From contig JAPDRN010000045.1 of NCBI GenBank assembly GCA_030247855.1, positions 170,442 to 234,441 of the forward strand: DNA of 64,000 nucleotides, given 5' to 3'. The number at the start of each line of letters is the position of its first letter. The stretch's first letter is position 1. Positions 40,678-50,775 of this stretch are shown here, piece after piece. The stretch is from Knufia peltigerae. Lineage: Eukaryota > Ascomycota > Eurotiomycetes > Chaetothyriales > Trichomeriaceae. Below the pieces are notes generated by a model that ran no database searches, was not told where the DNA came from, and saw only the letters and a list, made by a program, of their open reading frames with translations. A program made the translations under genes and the position numbers.

Positions 40678-41761
40678 TTACAGTTGCAACCTTCTGCCGA
40701 TCGCTCCAAAGCAGATACTTGTACAAAACAAGATGCTCGCCAACCAGGTATATACGCCGAACTGTTCAGACACCATCTGCTGATGAATCGCCGGGACGGG
40801 GACAAAGTTTGGATCAACCAGCAACAGAATCAAAGTGCCAGCAACGCTAACTATCGCGGAAAAGGCAAAGCCAGGCAATGATCGGTCGATCAAGTACCAT
40901 AGGGCAGGGTTGGCCAGAGCCAAAGTCAATGCTACTTGCAAGGTCGATTGCCATGGGAGTCGTCTCTGTGTTATAGTCAGTCGGTGACCAGTCAATTTTG
41001 GTGGACATGAGCAGGCTTACCACTGCGAAGGCAATGCCTACGAAGACTCCGATGCTTCTCACAGCAGAATACCATATCGGACCAAGACCACCGTCCGAGG
41101 CATCTGTTTCATCCGACCCCCCAGCAGCTGATTTTGTGTTCGAAATGGCCTGCTTTTTGTTTGTACCTTGTGATGTAGAGCCTTCCCAAAATGCGTCGAC
41201 CAACGGCAACGCGTTACCCAGCAGTATGCCAAAGATACCCCATGACATGAGATACCACACCGAATGTTGCTCGATGTCCGGTACAGGTACCGGTGTGATA
41301 CGTTGCGTCTTGTGTAGATGTGTAACGACAGAGCCATAACCAAGCCCGAAAGTGAATAGCAACGCCGTCTGAAAGACCAGGGCCGGAACGCCTCTTCGTT
41401 TTGGTTTGTGCTTTAGACGAGGACCCGTACCATCTCGTTGCCAAGTCACATCGGGTTGTTGATGTAGACTGTCGTCGATACTCCGTCTCTTGCTCGGTGT
41501 TTGGGCTCCTGTGCCCCACGGTGTCGACAGCTCCTCTCTATTCCCATCTGATATAGGTGAATAAATGCCTAGCAGCGTCGACGAGGTGAGGTTGAGGATC
41601 GATCGGGTCCGGCTTGGTGTGGAATCAGACTTTGACCCGAGAGGAAGTTCGCCATTCACATCCTCACTCGCTGGAGAGGGAGGCAGTGACGAGTCCGTCG
41701 AGGCTGAAGGAATGTCAAATGCCCTTCGAGGTATAGGACGGTGGACTTGTGGTATCTCCAT
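40678..41761 (-). CDS. INSIG-domain protein
   Basis: ER membrane protein of the insulin-induced gene (INSIG) family, which in fungi binds sterol-pathway enzymes and regulators such as HMG-CoA reductase or SREBP-system proteins. Two exons (41761-41021 and 40965-40678, minus strand) give 342 aa. The first 110 residues are Ser/Pro-rich and cytosolic. Membrane segments follow in A-L-V-F-Q-T-A-L-L-F-T-F-G-L-G-Y-G, W-Y-L-M-S-W-G-I-F-G-I-L-L-G and S-I-G-V-F-V-G-I-A-F-A-V. The intron (GTAAGC..CAG) joins F-A-V to R-R-L-P-W-Q-S-T-L-Q-V-A-L-T-L-A, the family signature, and the tail has N-P-A-L-W-Y-L-I-D-R-S. The domain order and signature are clear. A basic loop lies between the first and second halves. 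Confidence 0.92.
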
Positions 41762-42424
41762 GGTGGTTAGAGGTCGATCTTTGCCGAGGACGAGTGCGCA
41801 GGACGCAATTCCGTGCTCGTAGTTGTAGGACCCGTGCAGCGAACGGTCAGTAGGCTGACTATACTCCGTCCGAGAGAGACTGGCGCTTATTCTGCTATAG
41901 ATAGAACGTGCTAAGCCAAGCAGACAAACAGCTCACTCAAGTCAGGTATCAAAGAGGCACGCAGAGAATGAGGTCGACTGTCTCGATCATGACTGAAAGG
42001 TTGGGGAAAGAGAGATGAGGATTCGAAAATGGCAAGGCAGCTTTTGGTGGTGGAGACGGTGGGAGCGACGTGTAAGAGCACAATACGGAGGACGGAGGTT
42101 TCTAAGCCCAGACACGACACTGTCTCTCTCTGTCTCTTTTTTTCACATGTGCTGTATGCAGGTTGTGTCGCACAAAAGGCATGTGAGGATTTATTCACGG
42201 GTGTTGAGGCTGCGAATCGGGTGCAACATGATTCGTCTTGAGCCGGAGTCCGCAACCCGTCGCCATCTCCTCTTTACGAACTCTCCACACGAGGCATCCA
42301 TCTCTACCCTTCAGCTATCATTTATATTCATTATCGAGACTATCAATATAATTCAGCCAGATAAGAAGCTCGCCTTCATCACGCTGATTTCAATGAAGAT
42401 CTGGAGTAGACTATGTTGAAAGGT
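41762..42424. other. Intergenic region upstream of the INSIG gene
   Basis: About 660 bp holding the INSIG promoter and the 3' flank of the ankyrin-type gene. It has TACTCCGT at 41,862-41,869 and a TCTC-rich tract at 42,120-42,140. No gene is visible. Confidence 0.35.
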
Positions 42425-43216
42425 CTACTTCATATCGAACAACACAGCATCGTGGATCTGTTGCACACCAATTCGTTCCGTGATGCGAAAACATTGTGAC
42501 CCTGAGGACGGGGAAATATCGATGCTCATTGTCATAAGCTCTCGGCCATCCTGTTGAGTTAATCATTTGGGATCACAATAGACTGTATTGACTGTTCTCA
42601 CCATGGCAATCTTGGGAGACCGGAGCGGAAAATACGTCTCTGGATTCTGCAGCTCGGTGAGCAGTTTTAGTTCGGGAAGACGCAAGTTGGCCCCTTCGCG
42701 TTGACCAGCCAAATCGTCTTTGATCAAGGCGCGGAAATGTTGTTGCAACCTGTCTAGGGTTGCGGGTGGAATATGATGAAGTATGGCTGGTGAGAGTGCC
42801 CTATATAGATGCCTAGACCCCAGGAACTGCGGCATTTCCAGGGAAGTCATGTTAAGGTAAGGGAGCTCTCCCTGCGAAGTCCACGGAGTTTGCAAAATCC
42901 TTGAGGCACCATGATCGATGAGCATACTAACAACAGATTCGGGGACCCCAAGGAATGAAGCCTGGTGCAGAGGAGTCCAGCCAGATGGGCCTCGCGAACC
43001 CCCGAGTCGGTGATAATTTGGCCAGGAGTTGAATCCAGCGCCACGGGCTTCTCGCACATATGCCTGGACGACATCCCGGTCTCCATGATGAGCAGCATCC
43101 GCAAGCTTGTCTCGGCGTTTGAGATAGACATCGTCATATAGGTGGCGTGTCAACTTGCCATACCAAATGGGTGTCTCAACCTGCGAACCCGAGCGAGAGG
43201 TGCCTCCAGCATGCAT
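42425..43216 (-). CDS. Ankyrin-type protein, C-terminal part or short gene
   Basis: Two exons, 43216-42602 and 42550-42425 (minus strand), give a 246-aa protein from the ATG at 43216; the intron 42601-42551 is GTGAGA..CAG. An ankyrin repeat is visible as D-K-L-A-D-A-A-H-H-G-D-R-D-V-V and G-W-T-P-L-H-Q-A-S-F-L-G-V-P, with M-L-I-D-H-G-A-S closing it. The rest is not recognised. Immediately before the ATG there is a TAA in the same frame, and that frame stays open for about 80 codons upstream of it, so this may be only the tail of a longer, now interrupted gene (see the adjacent pseudogene entry). If the short form is real, it starts at the ATG used here. Confidence 0.5.
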
Positions 43217-44039
43217 TTACGGCAGCAATTGTAACGTAGTAGGCTGCCCCAGGTTTAGGTTGTGCTTCGCTGAAGGTGACCGGACGCTCTCATCGGATTT
43301 AGTGGCTATCGTTTCTGAAAGATCGGATTTCGATGGGACATAGTAGTTTTTCGCGATGATCATGACATCCTCGCCTTCTAGCATCTGTATGTCATCCTCT
43401 GATGAAGGTGTCGTAACAACTACTTGAGATGGAGGTGGCTCTGTTAGCTCGAGGAATGGTGTGGTGTGTCATCTGTCGTGAGTACGGATCTATGGGCAAT
43501 GGGACTAATCGAGATGGCTTGGACTTTGGCTCCGTCGATCAATGTTCGCATGAACTCCCAGGTAAAGATTGCTCATTCTCTGCTCAGAAGTAAGAAATGA
43601 ACTGTAGCCTCAAAGACAAATTGTCGCCGATATAGCAATAGAAAGAAGCACGGTCCGAATGCCATCTTCTTGCGTCCGCAGGCCGGCAAGAAGCAGCTCA
43701 ATCTTGTTTTTGCGCAAAAAAGTAAAAATCAATGAATTTGGCCGCCTGAGAACGCTTGTCGACTAGGCGTTGGGCATCCTTGAGGACATCTTCACGTCCA
43801 GACTGATTGAACGACAGCAGGATTTTGTTGTTTTTACTACCCAATTGATGCGTGAGACCTCGGCATTGGTCCATAAGGAAAGGCATTCAATTCGTTTCAC
43901 TGAGTATATTGAGCAATATTCGGTGTAATTCTTACTTTGCTGTCGTGATTGCTTCTATGGTCTTCTTGATGATCTTCACGGTCTCGACGCAGACAGTGAT
44001 CAGAGTTATAGCACTTACGCTTATTGATAGAGGTTCCAT
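43217..44039 (-). pseudogene. Decayed N-terminal half of a fungal STAND/NLR-like ankyrin gene
   Basis: From an ATG at 44039 the minus strand reads M-E-P-L-S-I-S-V-S-A-I-T-L-I-T-V-C, a start typical of fungal STAND-type N-terminal domains. In the same frame two nonsense codons follow (TAA at 43934-43932, TGA at 43889-43887), each within otherwise coding-like text. The frame then runs to a 6-bp homopolymer (43716-43721), where one extra base would account for the jump to the frame K-I-E-L-L-L-A-G-L-R-T-Q-E-D-G-I-R-T. Further open blocks follow in other frames: F-M-R-T-L-I-D-G-A-K-V-Q-A-I-S-I-S near 43,540-43,490, then E-L-T-E-P-P-P-S-Q to about 43,230. These end in TAA at 43219-43217, directly in frame with the ankyrin part. 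The gene looks broken, or the sequence here carries errors; introns could explain some but not all of the breaks. Confidence 0.45.
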
Positions 44040-44470
44040 CGCTCGGCCAGGAAGTCCTCTACCTTATACGGAGTATCGTCGGTCTGTCGAACTGACCGAA
44101 GAAAGGTTGACATTATCACTTGAAACGTCCTTGCTGCTGTTGATCCATCAGAGCTGCGTAGCCCTGATGAACCTCTGGAGAGCACATTGTGCCCCGCAGC
44201 TGAAGTCGCGCATCTTCTACGTGGCGATTGCTATTTCGTTCAGCTTACGGACTTGTACATGCATCATTGGAAATTTCAGCGGACGAACAGCAGATACCGA
44301 GACGAGTGCGCAAGTTTGGGCGAGATACAGAAAAAGAGAACTTCGGGAGGTCTTTGTCAGATGACACAATATTGCTGTGCCATTTCGAGAAACGAAAGCA
44401 ACATCTGGAACTTCTAAAAGTGAGTGCCCAGCCAGGATAGGCTTGTTAATCCAAGTGCTGTTCGGCAATA
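44040..44470 (-). other. Coding-like fragments, possible second remnant
   Basis: Upstream of the decayed STAND-like gene the minus strand holds open stretches in different frames, for example around 44,220-44,120 (G-Y-A-A-L-M-D-Q-Q-Q-Q-G-R-F-K before a TGA) followed by S-V-S-S-T-D-R-R-Y-S-V. They read like the middle of the same protein type but lie 5' to its start, suggesting a second remnant or a rearranged copy. A plus-strand frame (43,852-44,364) is the antisense of this region. Confidence 0.25.
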
Positions 44471-44778
44471 GCTAGACTTGACGTGTAGAGGACTGAGTTC
44501 TTGTAATAAGAAAAGTGTACGAGTTTCGGTCAGAGATGAATTGTCGTCGATGTTAGTCCACGTGACGCGGCCAAGCCACTTCCGGAATCCAATGAATTTT
44601 CCCGAAACTCGTCGTCACTTCGAATATCAAACAAAAATCTTCCAACGAGGCGAATCTCATCACATAATTTGTTTTCTCAAATTCACCCAAGAGACACAGT
44701 TTTTATTACATTGTGGAAATCTGTTCATCATTCGGTAATAATACTAGCCTGCGATCAAGATCACAATATCTCACCAAG

Positions 44779-45252
44779 ATGGCTCTCAATAATTATATTG
44801 ATGCCGAAAATGCCCCCAATTACGAGGATATGGAGAAACAATTCGCTGTCAAGGCTGTTCAACAAATGACGGTGTACTGGAGCTTACTGGAGAAAATCCC
44901 TGGTTCAAAGCTCCGACTTACGCGGCTTGATGACCAGATCCTGGAGCATTTTAAAAGTGAATTCCCCGAGTTTGATCCAGCCGAGGAGATCGATGAGGAT
45001 AAGATGAAGAGCAAAGAGGGTAAAGAGCGGTGGCGCAAGTTTGCTATGGCCTATGAGAAAGGCGATGACAAGATTGACGACTTCAACTTCGGCACTATGC
45101 TAAGAAAAAGCCCCAAGACAGAGTACGGAGAAAAGGAGACTATCTTTGCCGTCCGAATGCAATTCTACGCAGTCGAAATCGCAAGAAACCGAGCCGGACT
45201 TAACGACTGGATATATGAGAATGCCCAGAAGGATGCAGGCAAGAAATCGTGA
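44779..45252 (+). CDS. PBDC1-family protein (YPL225W homologue)
   Basis: Small cytosolic protein of the polysaccharide-biosynthesis-domain (PBDC1) family; the yeast member YPL225W assists eEF1A biogenesis. The frame gives 157 aa from ATG 44779. Family blocks are A-V-K-A-V-Q-Q-M-T-V-Y-W-S-L-L-E-K, S-K-L-R-L-T-R-L-D-D-Q-I, S-K-E-G-K-E-R-W-R-K-F, D-F-N-F-G-T-M-L-R and I-A-R-N-R-A-G-L-N-D-W-I-Y. The open frame extends upstream to a TTG, but the alignment-like start M-A-L-N-N-Y-I-D-A-E-N-A-P-N-Y-E-D-M argues for the ATG used here. No intron is visible in the gene. The family assignment is clear; chaperone function is transferred from the yeast homologue. Confidence 0.93.
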   Translation: MALNNYIDAENAPNYEDMEKQFAVKAVQQMTVYWSLLEKIPGSKLRLTRLDDQILEHFKSEFPEFDPAEEIDEDKMKSKEGKERWRKFAMAYEKGDDKIDDFNFGTMLRKSPKTEYGEKETIFAVRMQFYAVEIARNRAGLNDWIYENAQKDAGKKS

Positions 45253-45674
45253 AGGATACCGTCAAAGCTCCGAAACACATGCACCAGAAATGGCCATGAA
45301 ATAAGGCGGTCAATCATGACGTGCATTCACGTCGCTGAGATGGCCGGTGCCTCACAATCTTCCGCGAACAAGACACTTCAATAGGACCACACAGATACCA
45401 ACCCCTTGAAAAGAAGTCGACACATTCGAGCAGAGAGAATTTCGGGACCAGGTGGAAGTCCTTGGTGGTGCGACAACATTCCTGAAGAACAATATCAAGC
45501 AGCCCCGTCGGCCTTGGCGTGCAAATACTGCCATTCGCAATGGCAACCGAGAGACTACACAACTCAAATGCAATGCAGATTCAGAAGACCTCGGTTTGTT
45601 TCTTTCCTGCTGTTGTAGATTTCTTGCACTTTCATTGAATCCCAAGTGAGTGTACGACGCCTCGTTCGCACGAT

Positions 45675-48600
45675 ATGAGCAGTGATGGACGTAGCCACGA
45701 GCAGCAGCCTCTCAGGCAACGCCATGGGACAGAGAAGGCGGCGGCTGGCATCTTTTCCTTCTTAAGAGTTACTCATTTGCCAGTCTTTATTTGCGGAATT
45801 CTTCTTTCGGCGGCCGCTGGCCTATTGCAACCCGCGATGGCCATCTTCTTCGGCAGGTTCTTTCGCGCCTTTTCAGACTTCGCTTCCAATATCATTGATG
45901 AGCCTACGTTCAATAGAGAGACTTCAAGCAGTATCTATGCCTTGCTCGGAATTGGACTTTGTACTTTTCTATTGAAAGGTGGCGTTTTCGGGTGTTGGGT
46001 TTGTTTCGGCGAGCTCCAGGCCAAGTCTGCACGCCGAGTGGTTTTTCAGTCTTTGTTAAATCGGGATATCGAATGGTTCGACGCGCAAAGCATCGGTATG
46101 GCAGCGCTACTGGGAAGGACACACGCGTATGGGCCTTTCTCCTACGTGGATAACTCACCCTGACAACAATAGGCAAATTCAAGACATACAACTTGCGACT
46201 TCACAGCCTTTAGGTCTTTCGATCCTGGCGCTTGTTCAGACTTTGTCATCTCTCGGTCTCGCACTGCGTACGAACTGGAAGTTGACCTTGGTGGTGCTTT
46301 CCACCTTACCAATTATTCTGGTGGGGGTCTCCCTGACTTCTCGTCGAGGGCAGAGGTATGTCGATCGCCAGAACAGCAGCCTGGATCAGGCGATGAAGTC
46401 TGCATATCATTTCGTCTCAAACATTGTGATGGTCAAGTGTTTCAACACCCAAATCCATGAAAGGCACAAATACGCCACGGCAATTGAACAAGCTGCTAAG
46501 AATTCCCACAAATCATGCATCTTCAAAGGCTTTCAAAGTGGTTTCGTCCGATTTGCAACGACAGTCATTTTTGTTCAAGGCTAGTATGATCGAAGCAATA
46601 TTGGTGTTCGCTTAAGACGTCTGACAAGTGTATTAGGCTTCTGGTACGGCGGCACGCAGGTTCATGCTGGAAAAATCAGCTCTGGTGAAGTAGTTATAAC
46701 ATTTTGGTCATGTCTGCTAGCTGCCAAAGCGCTCGAAGACATTCTGCCCCAAAGTTTTCTTCTCCTGGAAGGCAGGGCTTCAGCACAGTCTCTCGCGGCG
46801 AAGTTGAATTACGCAAACGATAGAACGACTCAGAAGGAGAAAAGTGCAGGCATTTCACCGAAATTCTGCGATGGTGATATTGCTATGCGAGGAGTAGGTC
46901 AACTCCCTCACAGAGAAAAGGAATGCTGATCTTTCAAAGGTGTCCTTCGCATACACTTCCAGATCAACGGACTTGGTCCTTCAGGGATGCGACATCTCTT
47001 TTCCTGCCGGGCAGACTACGTTCCTCGTTGGCAAAAGTGGCTGTGGTAAAAGTACTGTAGGAAATTTGCTAATGCGCTTCTATCTTGCTCGAACTGGCAC
47101 CATTACCATCGACGGTAGTGATATTCTAGACCTGGACAGCACATGGCTCAGAAACAACATTACATTGGTTCAGCAGCAGAGCATACTCTTCAATGAGACA
47201 ATATTCACCAATGTTGCGCTTGGTAGCCAAGAGCCTGGCCGAGTCACCGTCTCACAAGTTGATATATGCTTACGTCTGGCATCTCTTGATGGTATGATAG
47301 CAAGCCTTCCCAACGGCCTTGGAACGATGGTCGGATCTAGAGGTTCCGAGCTCTCTGGCGGGCAAAGGCAGCGTGTTGCTATCGCGCGTGCCAGACTTAG
47401 AGACACTCCAGTCTTGATCCTCGATGAAGCGACAAGCGCTCTTGATGCCCCTAACAGAAATGCTGTGATGGAATCAATTCGTCGCTGGCGAAAGGGAAGG
47501 ACAACAATCATCATCACTCATGACTTGGCCCAGATTCGGGAAAAAGACCTAGTATACATGATGGATGCAGGCCGAATTGTCTGTCGCGGGAGTCTTAGCA
47601 CGATTAGACATGCCCAACATACACTACATGCGGACGGACCTGGCCTGCACACACAACCATATCCACACAGAGGCAAGGTCGCCAAAGTGACGGCAAGTAT
47701 TCTTCCCAGAGGTTTGGGTCCTTCAAATTTATCATCGCGTGCACCAGCTTCAGCAGAGGCGGATTCACGACACGCAGTCCGTCAATCAGGCCGCAGTGGA
47801 GGCAGAATTTCTATGGTGTTATCACTACGTAGTGATCCAGCATTTCAAAGACTGAAACGGCAGTCCCTAAGTCGTGCTCGAGCTATGTACTCCGCAGAAA
47901 GAGCACGAGAACTAGTCGACAAAGTACCTGGTCTTCCCAGCCCGGTTGCAGACGACCACAAAGTCACAGACTTATCGAGCCCTTATGGATCTAATGGGTC
48001 TTGCAATGGCACGTTGCGGGTTGTTGGCTCTGCGATTGAGCTCCAAAATGTGGCTCGGAAAGAGGATGGTGGAACTGTCTCAGAAACTATTCACGATGAC
48101 AAGTCTGTCCAAGACTCAACGCAAACGATTCTGCAAATGGTATGGCCAATCTTGGACACAACTCACCAGGTTAAAATTGTTATCGGCCTTGCAGCAGCGC
48201 TTATCCATGCAGGATGCACACCTGCATTCTCGTACGCCATCATTCAACTGTTTGGGACGTTCGACATTTATTCTGGTTACCACACAAAAGTGCTGACTTA
48301 CTCACTCGCCATTGTTGGTGTGGCAGTAATTGACGGCATTGCCTGTGCCTCTATGCAGTATCTCTTAGGCTCGGTAAGTCAGGCATGGGTCGATACACTT
48401 CGAGAGATGGCAGTGAAGCGCATTTTGCAACAGCCAAAGGGCTGGTTCGACGAAGAAACCAATAAATCTTCCATTATAGTGTCGTCGCTTGACCGTCATG
48501 CTGAAGGAGCAAGGGTTCTTGTGGACCATTTCGCTCCCCAAGTCCTTGTTGTCAGTGTCATGATGGCAGTAGCGCTTGCCTGGTCTTTGAATACATGTTG

Positions 48601-49963
48601 GAAATTGGCTCTTGTGAGTCTCGCAGGCATACCATTCATCTATGCCGTTGTGAAGCTTCTCGATGTGATCTCGTCACGGTGGTCCTCTCGAACAAACTCA
48701 GCAGTAGAAAAACTCTTGGACGTCTTCATCGAGAGTTTCTCAGACATCAGGACGGTTAGGGCATTGACACTTGAGTCGTTCTTTCATCAGAAGTATTCTC
48801 GGACCCTTCAGGTGGCATTTGAGATTGGCACTCGTCGCGCGATCTTCACCGGCTTTTGTTATGGTCTATCAGAATCAGTCATTACTCTCTTCACACCAAT
48901 GATCTTTTGGTATGGAGTGTATCTGGCCAAAACCAGAGAATGGTCCGCGATGGATATTCTTACAGTGTTTTCTCTCCTCTTGTTCACTACTGCCAGCGCC
49001 AGCGCCATCATGGCATATGTTCCTTGCGCCAGCTCAGCTACGGAATATGCCACTCAACTGCTCGAACTCAGCAGAATGCCAGTCCGTTCCCACGAGAATG
49101 CTGGGCAGTTAAGGCTGGACAGGAGCAAGTTGAATAGATCTGGTGTGGCCATACAGTTTACAAATCAGACCTTCTTCTATCCCACCCGCTCGGAGACCTC
49201 TGCCCTCCGGCATTTGAATCTTATAATCCCTCGGGGGAAATGTACCGTAATAGTTGGATCGTCCGGATCTGGCAAATCGACAATCACGTCCTTGATTCTG
49301 GGCTTGTATCCTCCGGCAGCACAAGAAGCAGCCACAACACTCGCAGGGGACACGCATGATTCAGTCTCATTGAGGCTGTTTGGGTGTGATATCCGAACGC
49401 TGGAAATATCAACGCTTCGATCCCTGGTGGCCATGGTTCCACAGACACCATTCCTTCTCCCAACCACAGTTCGTGAAAATATCATCTATGGTCTGGATCC
49501 GGGCTCTAGCCTCGCATCAGCAACTTGCATTGAGTCTGCGGCAAGATCGGCTGGGATCCATGAGTTCATTCAATCTCTACCACAAGGCTACGCCACTATT
49601 ATCGGCGAAGCGGGACTGGGTGTCTCGGGAGGCCAGGCTCAGCGAATAGTGATTGCTAGAGCGTTGGTCCGCGATCCCAAGATACTCATATTGGACGAAG
49701 CGACAAGTGCCTTAGATCGTGAAAGCGCCGACACTGTTAGAACGAGCATTATGGGTCTAGTCCGAAGGAAGCAAAGCACAATGACTGTAATAGTTATAAC
49801 CCATGCGAGGGAAATGATGACCTTTGCGGACCAGGTAGTGGTCATGGAGAACGGAACGGCGGTCGAAGAAGGTCCCTACAGAGACTTGATCCGCAAGAAG
49901 GGAAAGCTCTGGGACATGCTTCAAGTCGATCAGCAGCTGGAGAGAGCGTTACGGCCTTCGTAA
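45675..49963 (+). CDS. ABC transporter, Ste6/MDR type (ABCB full transporter)
   Basis: Full-length ABC exporter (TMD-NBD-TMD-NBD) of the Ste6 a-factor/MDR group, in the plasma membrane. Four exons, 45675-46126, 46173-46579, 46637-46893 and 46940-49963, give 1,379 aa. NBD1 has Walker A G-K-S-G-C-G-K-S-T, C-loop L-S-G-G-Q-R-Q-R and Walker B L-I-L-D-E-A-T-S; NBD2 has G-S-S-G-S-G-K-S-T, V-S-G-G-Q-A-Q-R and L-I-L-D-E-A-T-S. The first intron join gives Q-I-Q-D-I-Q-L-A-T-S-Q-P-L-G, a block shared with Ste6 proteins. The second intron is best read as GC-AG (46580-46636), which keeps V-Q-G-F-W-Y-G; a GT-AG alternative would insert three residues. The linker between halves is Ser/Arg-rich. Pheromone export is one possibility; export of a metabolite is another, given its accessory neighbours. 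Confidence 0.88.
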
Positions 49964-50775
49964 TACTCTCAATCCCGATCCTTTCTCGATGCTATGAAAA
50001 TTTTTGAGCTTGCTCCGAGGGATCCTTGTCCATGCAAGGCACCATGTGCGTTGCATCGACAACCTCAGGTACCATTGCAGCTCCAAAGAACCATCACATG
50101 TCAGTTGTTATGTATCCGACCGAGGCAGATTCGGTAGCATTTGAAGCCAGAAGATGTGATTGGACCCAGTCATAGGCTCTACGGATCCTCCGAACAACCA
50201 TCTCAAAATGTATGTTGTTCGCTATCCACAATCTTTTCCTCCTTTGGGAGCTTCGTCCGATGTCGATGTTCGACCTCGGCTTCAAGCTCGACATGCCAGA
50301 CTTGAGTGGCTTTCCCCGGATTTGGGTCTATGCAACCCTGTAGCTCTCAGCATCTCCACGAATAGCAAAGCATTCCCGGGGATGGGCTGATGGGTCCTAT
50401 GCCTGGTCACCCGCTACTTTACTCAATTAGGCACAGTGACAGGCTTATGGTCACAAATACTACCCATGGATGCGAAGCTCGAAAATGTGAACCATGTCGA
50501 ACAAGCTCCAAATCTTCCACCCATGAACACACACCGTCCTCACCAGCTTCTCCGCATTGAGGCTGATCTGCCATTTGATCGCTTGAGCTATTGCTTTCCT
50601 GCAGAGCCGAGGACCACCAGCATGACGCATTATGCGGGACGGACAAAGAGAGAGCGAGGTAGGCAAGCGATAGAGAGGGAAGCCTACAAAAAAAAGACCA
50701 TGTCCCAAAATCGACCCCGCCATTGTCGCCAGTCGCCAGTCTGTCGTTCGTTTGGATTCCTGCTTTTTCAACACG
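49964..50775. other. Intergenic region upstream of the carboxylesterase
   Basis: About 810 bp containing the transporter 3' UTR and the esterase promoter. Short frames on both strands have no family features. Confidence 0.35.

Noticed and set aside
43852..44364. 170-codon plus-strand frame with hydrophobic stretches
   Set aside because: It is antisense to the coding-like minus-strand remnants and carries no transporter or domain signature.
50752..50775. TTG start for the carboxylesterase
   Set aside because: The ATG at 50776 immediately begins a good signal peptide.
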